This document shows, in pieces, positions 53,090-62,264 of a DNA stretch of 64,000 bases. Positions within the stretch are counted from its first letter, which is position 1; the number at the start of each line of letters is the position of its first letter. Position numbers and translations under genes: made by a program. A model generated the notes under the pieces. That model worked only from the letters and a program-made list of their open reading frames with translations, was not told the origin of the DNA and did no database searches. Source of the stretch: Saprospiraceae bacterium (GTDB lineage Bacteria > Bacteroidota > Bacteroidia > Chitinophagales > Saprospiraceae); the NCBI GenBank assembly GCA_020629515.1, contig JAHDDE010000011.1, positions 1 through 64,000 of the forward strand. The letters run 5' to 3'.

Positions 53090-54435
53090 AAAGAGGAATA
53101 ATCATAATTATCTTGCTACTTCCTATATCAATACTGAGTCAAAGTGAGATACTGGATCAATACATAAAAGAGGCGCTCAAAGAGAATTTATCAATAAAAG
53201 CTACAGAACTATCTATCGCCAAACAAAAAAGTCGAGCTGAACAAGCCCGAAAACTATGGAATCCTAATATAGATTTATCTGCTTCATATCTTTTGGCACA
53301 AGGAGGTCGAAACTTAGTATTCCCTATTGGAGATCTATTCAATCCGACTTACGCCACATTAAACCAATTAACTGGCACTGAAAACTTTCCTACCGATCTT
53401 GAAAATGAAAAAATCCAATTAACGCCTAATAATTTCTTTGATGCCCAATTAAGCATCTCAAAGCCTCTAATAAATAGTACGATTAAATACAATCAACTTA
53501 TACAACAAGAGTTGGTTAATCTAAACGGTGTTGATGTAAAACTTACGGAACAAGACATAACCTACCAAGTCAAAACCGCTTACTATAATTACCTCAAATC
53601 TATAGAAGGTATCAATATTATTAATGAAAATGTTAATCTTCTTAATGAGGTATTAGAATTCAACAAAAAATTAATCAAATACGATAAGGCCACAATAGAC
53701 ATTCTCAGTGATGTAGAGATACAGATAGCTAATATAAAAACCCAAGGAGTACAGTTAAAAGAGCAGCAAGATATGGCTAAAGCTCTTTTTAATCTAATGC
53801 TTAACAAGTCTCTTGATACTGAGATATTGATCGATGAGAATATTGTAGCCTCTTTGAATATCGAAACTCGCTCTATAGCTGAATTGTATAAACAAGCACT
53901 TTCTAATAGAGTAGAATTTGAACGGATAAAAATTGCTCAAAATATAAGTAATCTAAATGTAGAAAGAATCAATAAATCTAAACAACCCACTTTAGGAATA
54001 AATGCAGGTATCGGTCTACAAACTGAAGAATTCAACTTCGATAATGGAGGCCCTCTCTATACTGCAGCGCTTGGATTATCATGGAAAATAAATGACGGTG
54101 GACTAAGAAAAAAACAAATCGATGAAATCAAAATAGATCAAGCCATATTGAATAATCAAAATGCCATGTTAAAGCAAAAAGTTGAGATAGAAATTGTACA
54201 ATCCTACTTGGCTCTGCAATCAAGTCTCCAACAAATAGAAAATCAGAAATCAATTATTAAGAGTGCTCAAAAGAGTTTAGATATCATAAGAACTCGATAT
54301 GAAAACGATGCAGCACTTTTGATTGAACTGTTAAATGCGCAAAATCAACTTATTAATGGTCAGTTATCCTCAGCGGTAATAAAATATGACTATTTGATTC
54401 AAAAAGCACTTTTAGACAAAAAATTAGCCCGTTAA
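53086..54435 (+). CDS. TolC-family outer-membrane efflux channel
   Basis: A 449-residue outer-membrane factor. Signal peptide about 1-19. Two TolC-type repeats are seen, each a pair of long helices with strands: EILDQYIKEALKENLSIKAT in the first half and RSIAELYKQALSNRVEFERIK in the second, plus ending coils with NAQNQLINGQLSSAVIKYDYL. It forms the outer-membrane exit of the tripartite pump. Its start overlaps the TetR gene by four bases and its end is four bases before the adaptor gene. Confidence 0.94.
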   Translation: MKRGIIIIILLLPISILSQSEILDQYIKEALKENLSIKATELSIAKQKSRAEQARKLWNPNIDLSASYLLAQGGRNLVFPIGDLFNPTYATLNQLTGTENFPTDLENEKIQLTPNNFFDAQLSISKPLINSTIKYNQLIQQELVNLNGVDVKLTEQDITYQVKTAYYNYLKSIEGINIINENVNLLNEVLEFNKKLIKYDKATIDILSDVEIQIANIKTQGVQLKEQQDMAKALFNLMLNKSLDTEILIDENIVASLNIETRSIAELYKQALSNRVEFERIKIAQNISNLNVERINKSKQPTLGINAGIGLQTEEFNFDNGGPLYTAALGLSWKINDGGLRKKQIDEIKIDQAILNNQNAMLKQKVEIEIVQSYLALQSSLQQIENQKSIIKSAQKSLDIIRTRYENDAALLIELLNAQNQLINGQLSSAVIKYDYLIQKALLDKKLAR

Positions 54436-54439
54436 CAAC

Positions 54440-55780
54440 ATGAAAAAATATATTTTTCTAATAATAATTTTATGCCTCTATAATTCCTGTAAAGAGAATA
54501 TTGATGATATCACTGAAGGTATTGAAAAAAGGGATTTCACTTTAGTGAAAGCCGAGCCAATAGAAGTCACAAACGACCCAATAGCAGTATACGCCATTGG
54601 CCGAGTATCTTCTGACAAAGAGGTAAAATTATCCTTTAAAATTGGTGGAATCATATCTTCTATTAAAGCAGAAGAAGGCGAATATGTTAAAAAAGGAAAA
54701 CTATTAGCCACTATACGCACAAATGAAATCGATGCGCAAGTTCTCAAGGCAGAACGAGCTTATAAGAAAGCTCAAAGAGACTTAGAAAGAGTGCAAAACA
54801 TGTATAACGATAAAGCGGCTACCCTTGAAAATGTACAAGATCTAACCACCCTCTTAGAGGTCACCCGAGCGGATCTTGAAGTTGCCCAATTCAACCAACA
54901 ATATGCGAAAATAATAAGCCCCATATCCGGTAGAATCCTTCGACGCAACGCTGAACCCAATGAATTGGTAAGTCCAGGGATGCCCATATTTGTGATCACC
55001 AATAGTTCTGGAAGTAATTATGTCATGAAAGCGGCTCTATCTGACAAAGATGTAAATAGAATAAATTATGGAGACAAAGCCATTATGAGCTTTGATGCAT
55101 ATCCTGCCGATGAATTCAAAGGAAGTATAGAACAGATCTCAGAATCGGCAGATCCAAGAACTGGCACTTTTGAAGTTGACATCAGCATCAACAAAACGTC
55201 CAAAAGATTGAGAAATGGGAATATCGGAAGAGTAGAAATATACCCCAAATCATCTGAAACCTATTATCGTGTACCGATGGACGCCATTGTTGAGACCAAA
55301 AATAATGATGTCATAATTTTCTCCCCATTAGTTGGTGACACTATTGCAAAAGAATGGCAGACTCAACCAGTTCATATCGATGAAAATTTTGTTTTAGTCA
55401 ACTTTCTTGAAGGTGATGCTCCACATGAAGTTATCACTGCTGGAGCACCGTATCTTATGGATGGAGACAAGATTAAAATTGAGAACCGTAGCAAATTATC
55501 GCAACAAGCTACATTTACTTCAAGAGATCATGATCAGCTAGGAAAAATCAATGGAGAATGTATTATTGTTTTGGGGGCCTATGCTATAAATGGCAATGTA
55601 GATAAAATGATAAGGAGATTGCAAAAGGCAGGATATGAGCCTTTTACACGACCATTTAGATCATTGACTCAGGTTGGGATTACTATATCATGTGATCCTA
55701 AAGTCTCAAGAAAACACCTCTCATTAATGCGATCAAATTTTGCTTCAGATGCGGTATTGCTCAACTCTAATGATCAATAA
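54440..55780 (+). CDS. RND efflux periplasmic adaptor with C-terminal SPOR-like domain
   Basis: A 446-residue adaptor of the HlyD/AcrA family, with lipid-modified Cys17 (LYNSC). Residues about 40-230 hold the lipoyl halves split by a coiled-coil hairpin (KLSFKIGGIISSIKAEEGEY, LKAERAYKKAQRDLERVQN, ISPISGRILRRNAEPNE). Residues about 180-355 hold beta-barrel and membrane-proximal domains (FKGSIEQISESADPRTGTF). Standard adaptors end near residue 355-370. Here a further 77 residues (370-446) match a SPOR domain: GECIIVLGAYAINGNVDKMI, RRLQKAGYEPF, a mid strand TQVGITISC and the ending HLSLMRSNFASDAVLLN. It bridges the pump and the TolC channel; the SPOR tail may also bind cell-wall glycan. Four-base spacing on both sides shows a tight operon. 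Confidence 0.93.
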   Translation: MKKYIFLIIILCLYNSCKENIDDITEGIEKRDFTLVKAEPIEVTNDPIAVYAIGRVSSDKEVKLSFKIGGIISSIKAEEGEYVKKGKLLATIRTNEIDAQVLKAERAYKKAQRDLERVQNMYNDKAATLENVQDLTTLLEVTRADLEVAQFNQQYAKIISPISGRILRRNAEPNELVSPGMPIFVITNSSGSNYVMKAALSDKDVNRINYGDKAIMSFDAYPADEFKGSIEQISESADPRTGTFEVDISINKTSKRLRNGNIGRVEIYPKSSETYYRVPMDAIVETKNNDVIIFSPLVGDTIAKEWQTQPVHIDENFVLVNFLEGDAPHEVITAGAPYLMDGDKIKIENRSKLSQQATFTSRDHDQLGKINGECIIVLGAYAINGNVDKMIRRLQKAGYEPFTRPFRSLTQVGITISCDPKVSRKHLSLMRSNFASDAVLLNSNDQ

Positions 55781-55783
55781 AAT

Positions 55784-58700
55784 ATGAATTTAACGAGGCT
55801 CGCAGTTAGAAATGCTCAATTCGTTGTGATCATATTATTGATTACCATTTTATTAGGAGTACGATCTTTTATGGAAATGCCAAGAGCGGAGGATCCTCAA
55901 GTAGACTTCCCTATTTATGTAGCTACTATAATTTATCCTGGCACAAGTCCAGAAGACATTGAAACACTAATTGTTGATCCTATAGAAGAAGCCATCAACA
56001 GAGTTGATGATATAGAAAAAATTGACGCAGAGCTCAGAGAAGGTTCTGCCGTTATAAAAATTAATGGCTCATATAGTATTAATCCTCAGGATCAATTAGA
56101 CGACCTATTACAAGAAATCAATCAAGTCAGACCTACCCTTCCTTCTGGAATAGCACTTTTCAAAGTGGAACAAATTAAACCGGCCGATAGAGTTTGTTTT
56201 GTAGTATTTGCTTTAAGTTCTGATGTCGCCAGTTACGCCAGCTTAAAAGACATCGGAGATGAGATTGTAGAAGACTTAGAAGACATCAAGGGGGTCAATG
56301 ACCCTAAACTTGAAGCTCTTCCACAAGAGGAAGTAAGAGTAGCCTTAGACTACGAGAGAATGGCATCACTCAACGTGAATCTTAGACAAGTGGTGAGCAC
56401 ATTGCAATCTAATAATGTGAATATTCCCGGAGGTGATATAGCTATGGGTACTAAAAACTTCTCTCTTATAGGTACTGGGGGATATGATAATATTGACGAG
56501 ATAAGAAAAACCATAGTTGGTGGAGGAGACAATAAGGTGATAAGGCTCTCAGATATAGCAGAAGTATCTATCAAAGAAGGGGATCAACTCTGGATCGGAG
56601 AATTTAACAATCAAAAATCAATATATATCACGGCTAAGCTCAAAAAAGGATTCAACATATTAAGTGTTGATCAAGAAGTGATGAATGTCTTTGATCATTA
56701 CAAAGTGACCTTGCCTCCAAATGTTGATATAAACGTGGCTTTTGAACAGGCATCAGGAGTAGCAGGAAGAATCAATGAGTTTTTCTCCAGCTTATTACAG
56801 GGCATTGTGCTTGTAGGCATAGTCATATTCATATTTTTAGGATGGCGTGCATCTCTTATTATTATAACGGTCATTCCTATCTGTGTGATTCTGGCTCTTG
56901 CCATACTCAACAGTTCTGGATATGGGCTTCAACAGATATCCATTGCATCGTTAGTTATCGCATTGGGACTTTTAGTTGATAATGGGATAGTGGTCACAGA
57001 AAACATTACTCGTTTTATCAAAGAAGGCTATCCTAAACGTGAAGCCGCATTGAAGGGAGCAAGTGAAGTAGGAATGGCAGTGACGTCATCTACGGTGACC
57101 ACCCTCCTATCCTTCTTTCCACTAACTCAATTAGGTGAAGGTGCTGGCTTGTTCATCATGTCATTGCCCTTAACCGTAGTTTTTACCTTAATAATTTCAT
57201 TGATACTTGCTCTTACCTTCTCACCGATTATGTCGAGCTGGGTTTTTAATAAAAATTCGGGTAAACCTACCATAGCTGATAAAGCCTTCTCTTGGTTCTC
57301 TAATGGTATTTATCAGCCTATCATAAGGTTTAGTTTACGTTTTGGAGTTATAATTATAGCCATCGTTGTAGCCATAACTATATTTAGTGCTTTGCTCTTC
57401 CCCAAGATTGGCGTTAGCTTCTTTCCTACCGCTGACAAGCCTATATTACTCATCGACATAGAGGCACCGCGAGGATCAAGTATCGCCTACACACAGGAAG
57501 CGGTAGAATTTGTCGAGTCCATTGTAGACACTATGGACATAGTAGTAAGCTATTCTTCAAATGTCGGAAATAGTAACCCCCAAATATACTATAACCGAAT
57601 TCCTAAACAGTTTGTCAAAAATCATGGTCAGGTCATGATTAATCTTAAGAAATGGGAATATCGATCTTTTTACACTACCATAAGTCAACTCAGGAAAGAA
57701 TTTAAAAACTATGCTGGGGCTAAAATCACGGTAGAAGAATTAAAAAATGCTGCGCCAATAAAAGCTCCTATCGAATTGAGAATAATAGGAGAAGAGATTG
57801 AAGTATTGAAATCTATCTCTATGCAAGTCGAAAATCTCCTTGAAAATACTGACGGCATCATTAATATTGAAAATCCTTTACGCAGAAATCAGACCCAAAT
57901 TAATATACTCTTGGATAAAGAAAAGGCAGGTATTCTCGGGGTCGACGAACTAAGTTTTGATCAAACGATCAGAGCGGCATTGAATGGATTGCAGATTGAC
58001 AATGTAATAATGGAAAAAGATAAAGAAGATTATCCTTTAGTTGTAAGAATGCCATATGAAGATCAACCTTCACTCTCGGACTTCAACAAAATATATATTG
58101 CCAATCGTTATGGTGGACAGATACCTTTATCACATATAGCCAAATTGCAATTTGAAGGAGCCGCTTCAGAATTTTCTCATTATGATCTCGAAAGATATGT
58201 TGCCGTCACAGGGAGCCTATTGAACCTTGACAAAACTATTCCTACCACAATATCACTAATAGAGAAACTCGATAAAATTGAGCTACCAGAAGGTTATGAG
58301 ATAATGGTCGGAGGAGAGTATGAAGAACAGCAGAGCACCTTTGGTAGTCTTGGCGTTATTCTCATTTTGGCACAAATAGGAATTTTTGCAGTATTAGTCC
58401 TCCAATTCAGATCTATACTTCAACCGTTAATAGTATTTGCCGCCATCCCTCTGGCGATATCAGGATCTTTTATTGCGCTATATCTGTCAGGATGGTCTTT
58501 TTCATTTTTTGCCTTTGTAGGCATCATCAGTTTAATAGGTATAGTCGTAAATAACTCCATTATATTAGTCGATTACATCAATCAAATGCGTGCTGAAGGA
58601 ACTGACAAAATAGAAGCCATAGTGGCAGGTAGTATGCGCAGGCTCAAACCAATAATACTTACAACCCTAACGACTATATTAGGTCTAATACCATTGACAC

Positions 58701-58837
58701 TTTCTGGATCAAGTTTATGGAGCCCCCTTTGCTGGACTATCATTGGCGGTATGATCTCAAGTACCATATTAACTTTGATTGTTGTACCTATACTATACAA
58801 GTGGATAGCCAGTAATCAAGTCAAGGTGCAAGCTTAA
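55784..58837 (+). CDS. RND-family multidrug efflux permease
   Basis: A 1017-residue inner-membrane pump of the AcrB family, with 12 membrane helices and two large periplasmic loops. It opens NLTRLAVRNAQFVVIILLIT and shows GTSPEDIETLIVDPIEEAIN, the GAxG-like helix-four segment LGLLVDNGIVVTENI and the C-terminal GIVVNNSIILVDYI. By hand alignment to AcrB, proton-relay positions differ: Asp408 becomes Asn400 (Asp407 remains Asp399), Lys940 becomes Asn923, Arg971 becomes Lys955. The permease should form a trimer and expel hydrophobic compounds using a proton or other ion gradient. Substrate range unknown. Starts four bases after the adaptor and ends 75 bases before the next start. Confidence 0.95.
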   Translation: MNLTRLAVRNAQFVVIILLITILLGVRSFMEMPRAEDPQVDFPIYVATIIYPGTSPEDIETLIVDPIEEAINRVDDIEKIDAELREGSAVIKINGSYSINPQDQLDDLLQEINQVRPTLPSGIALFKVEQIKPADRVCFVVFALSSDVASYASLKDIGDEIVEDLEDIKGVNDPKLEALPQEEVRVALDYERMASLNVNLRQVVSTLQSNNVNIPGGDIAMGTKNFSLIGTGGYDNIDEIRKTIVGGGDNKVIRLSDIAEVSIKEGDQLWIGEFNNQKSIYITAKLKKGFNILSVDQEVMNVFDHYKVTLPPNVDINVAFEQASGVAGRINEFFSSLLQGIVLVGIVIFIFLGWRASLIIITVIPICVILALAILNSSGYGLQQISIASLVIALGLLVDNGIVVTENITRFIKEGYPKREAALKGASEVGMAVTSSTVTTLLSFFPLTQLGEGAGLFIMSLPLTVVFTLIISLILALTFSPIMSSWVFNKNSGKPTIADKAFSWFSNGIYQPIIRFSLRFGVIIIAIVVAITIFSALLFPKIGVSFFPTADKPILLIDIEAPRGSSIAYTQEAVEFVESIVDTMDIVVSYSSNVGNSNPQIYYNRIPKQFVKNHGQVMINLKKWEYRSFYTTISQLRKEFKNYAGAKITVEELKNAAPIKAPIELRIIGEEIEVLKSISMQVENLLENTDGIINIENPLRRNQTQINILLDKEKAGILGVDELSFDQTIRAALNGLQIDNVIMEKDKEDYPLVVRMPYEDQPSLSDFNKIYIANRYGGQIPLSHIAKLQFEGAASEFSHYDLERYVAVTGSLLNLDKTIPTTISLIEKLDKIELPEGYEIMVGGEYEEQQSTFGSLGVILILAQIGIFAVLVLQFRSILQPLIVFAAIPLAISGSFIALYLSGWSFSFFAFVGIISLIGIVVNNSIILVDYINQMRAEGTDKIEAIVAGSMRRLKPIILTTLTTILGLIPLTLSGSSLWSPLCWTIIGGMISSTILTLIVVPILYKWIASNQVKVQA

Positions 58838-58912
58838 ATTAGACAGAATTCGCCATCTTAAAAAAGCGTGCGTATTGTAGTAGGATGTATTCAGATGTAC
58901 TACTTTAGAGAT

Positions 58913-59446
58913 ATGCATAAACTTTTGATCTATTTTATGTGCTGTTCACAACTATTGTTCGGACAGTGGGATGCAGGTATAGAGTTACAAGCTTATCCTA
59001 CCGGTATTATCCCTGGATTGAGCATTGACAAAGCTATAAGCGATCAATCAGCGATAAATTTTCGAATTGGATATCAATCGATAGACCACAGGGATCTGGG
59101 TGTTCATCTCAATGAAGAAGGCAATGGTTGGGGCTTTTCTGTGGGATATAAAAAATTTAAAGATAGCGGTCGCTCTAAATGGTTCGGAATGGTTAGAAGC
59201 GATATATGGTTCAATCGCATTGATTGGTATGATCAAGGCCCCAATGATATAATAATTGAAGGACAAACCGATATTACTGTTTTACAACCCACAGCAACTG
59301 TAGGGTATTCTTGGAATTTGGGTAGCAATACCTTTTTATCTCCTTCCCTCTCTTTTGGTTGGGAGTGGAACATTAAAACATCGGGAGCACCAACAGGTCA
59401 AGGTGCAATTTTATTGATTGGTGTAACAATTGCGAGAAGGTTGTAG
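58913..59446 (+). CDS. Small outer-membrane beta-barrel protein
   Basis: A 177-residue exported protein. The frame is open from a GTG at 58868, but ATG at 58913 directly opens a signal peptide (MHKLLIYFMCCSQLLFGQ), so that start is preferred. The mature chain is a series of amphipathic strands: WDAGIELQAYPTGIIPGLS, INFRIGYQSIDHRD, GWGFSVGYKKF, KWFGMVRSDIWFNRIDW, TVLQPTATVGYSWNLG, FLSPSLSFGWEWN, ILLIGVTIARRL. About eight strands suggest an OmpX/OmpA-type barrel. It follows the RND gene with a 75-base gap; whether it belongs to the efflux system or merely follows it is unclear. Confidence 0.8.
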   Translation: MHKLLIYFMCCSQLLFGQWDAGIELQAYPTGIIPGLSIDKAISDQSAINFRIGYQSIDHRDLGVHLNEEGNGWGFSVGYKKFKDSGRSKWFGMVRSDIWFNRIDWYDQGPNDIIIEGQTDITVLQPTATVGYSWNLGSNTFLSPSLSFGWEWNIKTSGAPTGQGAILLIGVTIARRL

Positions 59447-59504
59447 TCATGATTATGGTAATTGAAAAAAGATCATTAAATAACAATATTCCTATCTTAA
59501 CTGT

Positions 59505-60320
59505 ATGAAAAAACCATATAAAGTAGCTTTAGCTAATATCTGGCGAGATGGAAGTGAAACCATAGCCAACTTTCATGGACTTTCTAACTTTATCAAAGAA
59601 AATCAGATATGGAATGGCTTGACCAAATATACTTGGCTCAGTAAGTTCTTAATGCTTGTGGGTATTATTGGAGGAATCGCTTTTATAAGATTTGTCTTTA
59701 ATTACTGGAGTGCAGCGCCAGACATTAGTACACAGTCTTTAGCGGGATTTGGTACTACCTTAGGCAACTTTTTTGTTGAAGGATATGATCTCTTTATCAT
59801 AGGCGGACTGAAATATGTCATTCTAATTTTGATGGAAGTCGTTATTTTTCACTTCGCCAGAAGAACTATCGAAATCAAAACTGGAGAAGACATAGACACT
59901 TCTCTAAAGGCTTTTATTGAAGCACAAATACGGATGGTCAAAGTAGTTTTTTACTCTTATCTAATGGAGAGTATCGTGACTTTTTTAGTTGTAAAATTAG
60001 CTTTCTCCATGTTGGGACTTCACTTTTTAGATCCTGTAGCGACCTTGCTTATCCAATCCTACTTCTTAGGATTTGCCGTCATTGACAATTACAACGAGAT
60101 ATACCATATGACTATCAAACAAAGTTTCAAGTATACTCAGCAATATGCTGCGGTTGCGTTAATAGTAGGGTTAGTTGTATATATTATTATGATGTTACCG
60201 CTGTTAGGCACCTTGTTAGGTCCATTAATTGGTGCTGTAGTGGGTGCTATGACCATGTACGAGCTGCATCAGATTGACCAAAATATGGCGTGGGTATTTG
60301 TCACAAAAGAGAAGGAATAG
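59505..60320 (+). CDS. Integral membrane protein, EI24/CysZ-like
   Basis: A 271-residue inner-membrane protein with about six helices (45-67, 92-116, 148-172, 178-196, 212-230, 233-252). The stretch SYFLGFAVIDNYNEIYHMTI, then KQSFKYTQQYAAVALIVGLV and MLPLLGTLLGPLIGAVVGAM, follows the pattern of the EI24/CysZ fold (a buried LGF segment, a helix in the interface, then a P-containing hairpin). CysZ members import sulfate; other EI24 members have unknown roles. The call is tentative. The gene follows the small barrel gene by 58 bases and nearly meets the convergent DUF6909-like gene (12 bases). Confidence 0.7.
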   Translation: MKKPYKVALANIWRDGSETIANFHGLSNFIKENQIWNGLTKYTWLSKFLMLVGIIGGIAFIRFVFNYWSAAPDISTQSLAGFGTTLGNFFVEGYDLFIIGGLKYVILILMEVVIFHFARRTIEIKTGEDIDTSLKAFIEAQIRMVKVVFYSYLMESIVTFLVVKLAFSMLGLHFLDPVATLLIQSYFLGFAVIDNYNEIYHMTIKQSFKYTQQYAAVALIVGLVVYIIMMLPLLGTLLGPLIGAVVGAMTMYELHQIDQNMAWVFVTKEKE

Positions 60321-60332
60321 ATATCTCCTGAA

Positions 60333-62021
60333 CTATCCTCTCAAAATACCTTTAAGAATCTCCTTGGTAATTGTATAGGTCGGAGTGACTCCTTCTTCCC
60401 CCAAACTTCCTGATGCCAAGGTGCTACCAGTATGAAGTGGGTTATCTGAGGCATAATAGGCATATCTGACTTTAATGTCAGGATCAACACTTTTCCTAAT
60501 TTTGGAATTAGCTTGAATAGCCTTTTGATAATGTGCCCCTTCCATTTCTAATCCGATAGCTGCCCAAGAGGATTTATGAAAATATTTGAGTATATCATGA
60601 TTTTGCAATGAAGTCCCTAAGACTGTGATCATATTTCCTTCAAAGACTTCCACATTAACATTGCCGAAGTCCGAAACTGTTAACTCATTTATAAAAGGAT
60701 AATTATCTCCTCGCCCTTCTATTACATGAGAGGTCGGTATCATGATATCTCCTTTATTGCCAGATAGTGTTCCTGCTTTTCCCATTATATTTACAGACTT
60801 GACATTCATAGGTAGCTTTTCAGGACCTTCATCATATGGTTTTAGCAACTCGTCCATGGTTTCATATGCTTGTTCCCCAAATGCGTAATCCATCACCAAG
60901 ACAACTGGTTCTTGTCCATCAATATCAAATTCAAATCCCCCCAAAGTATCTGCTAATTGCTTTTGGTTAACTTTAGCTATATCAAATATTTGGACCGACA
61001 GGTTTGTTCCAGACTCATCTTCTATTTGGTACATGCCATTTTTAAGGGCATATTTCTTAACCGCATTACGCATAGCTTTATTTGTATCCTTGCTGAGGTC
61101 AAACGCCACATCAATAAAAGACTTCGTAGTTCCTTTTTTACCCAAGGCACATTTGGCGAATAATACATTCTGCACACTATGCATATTAGCGCTTATCACA
61201 TGGATCGGTCTGTGGTAAAGATTTTTGCTAATCAAGAACTCTTTGATATTATTGGCCCAATGTTCACCATATATATGATGCCCTAACATCTGTACTAATG
61301 CACTTGAAAAGCTAATTTCTCTATCATTCTTATCCAATGCTTCTTCTATACTAAGTTTACCCATATTATAAACAATAGAGAAAAGATCATTTACTCTACT
61401 GGCTTTATTAAACTTGCTATAGACTTCTGCTGTCTCCTCATAGGTTCTCCCTAATAGAGTACTCATATAAGTCAGTCCTACCTTAACATTGAAATCTTCC
61501 CCTTTGCTAATCTTTTGTACAATCTTTTTGATTGTCTGCCATGCCCTATTCGTTTCAGAGCGGTTATTAAGAGCGTGACGTCCTATTTTTTCAGCTTCAT
61601 TGTATAAAAAAGTCAGGTGGGTAAGAATGTCATAAACATCACTGGAACCTCTCGTCATCTCAACATACATCTGCTCTTCATCTATTCGATAGCAATTCCT
61701 TCTTCTTTTTTTAGCTATCAACGGTTCAAAGCCTGACTCTTCTAACCCCTCCCGGCTGACTAATTTAATATAACGGCATTCTTCAATACCTTGTGGTAAT
61801 CGTTCAAAAACATAGAGCAAACCATTAAGTTCTACCCTTACCGGATCATTGATAGAACCGTATATCTCTGGATTTAATGCTAATAAGGATTCTATCATAG
61901 CCGAGCCTGAACGACCTTGGGGCTTATATCGGCCACGCAAGATTAGATGACGCATTTCGATATGTAACCTATTGATGGCTGCTCTAGAGATATGAGCTCT
62001 GGAAGGATTATGTTGCTTCAT
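60333..62021 (-). CDS. DUF6909-like protein with nucleoside-phosphorylase-like C-terminus
   Basis: A 562-residue cytoplasmic protein. The N-terminal about 320 residues are helical (RAAINRLHIEMRHLILRGRY, RGSSDVYDILTHLTFLYNEA) and seem to match a Bacteroidota family I know as DUF6909; this is from memory. The last about 210 residues look like the phosphorylase/nucleosidase fold: VNIMGKAGTLSGNKGDIMIP, a strand ending NVNVEVFEGNMITVLGTSL, AIGLEMEGAHYQKAI (compare GLEMEGAA in MTA/SAH nucleosidases) and YYASDNPLHTGSTLASG. The nucleosidase Glu pair may be present in LEMEG, but the catalytic Asp was not located. A role in nucleotide handling is possible and unproven. Confidence 0.75.
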   Translation of the reverse strand: MKQHNPSRAHISRAAINRLHIEMRHLILRGRYKPQGRSGSAMIESLLALNPEIYGSINDPVRVELNGLLYVFERLPQGIEECRYIKLVSREGLEESGFEPLIAKKRRRNCYRIDEEQMYVEMTRGSSDVYDILTHLTFLYNEAEKIGRHALNNRSETNRAWQTIKKIVQKISKGEDFNVKVGLTYMSTLLGRTYEETAEVYSKFNKASRVNDLFSIVYNMGKLSIEEALDKNDREISFSSALVQMLGHHIYGEHWANNIKEFLISKNLYHRPIHVISANMHSVQNVLFAKCALGKKGTTKSFIDVAFDLSKDTNKAMRNAVKKYALKNGMYQIEDESGTNLSVQIFDIAKVNQKQLADTLGGFEFDIDGQEPVVLVMDYAFGEQAYETMDELLKPYDEGPEKLPMNVKSVNIMGKAGTLSGNKGDIMIPTSHVIEGRGDNYPFINELTVSDFGNVNVEVFEGNMITVLGTSLQNHDILKYFHKSSWAAIGLEMEGAHYQKAIQANSKIRKSVDPDIKVRYAYYASDNPLHTGSTLASGSLGEEGVTPTYTITKEILKGILRG

Positions 62022-62264
62022 AGGTTCATTGCATTATATTGGAAATAAGTACAACAATAAGTCCAAAATAGTTTCCCTAAAGTGAAAAAATAAAATCGGT
62101 ACATGGAGCGCTCGACCTTAATTGTCAAAGGCAGTTCTATTCTGACATCATTAGCCTATAGCGTATAAAGTTTTTCTGAAGAAAGTATACACAGATCAGT
62201 CTATTGGATTAAGACAATTGAAATGCAATAATTACCTTGTAAAAGAAATCAATCATATTATCAA

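Noticed and set aside
62022-62264. Gap before the last hydrolase gene examined for a riboswitch, small RNA or promoter.
   Set aside because: No long dyad, no T tract and no TAnnTTTG/TAnnTTCG match close to the start; only a loose TACCTTG was seen.
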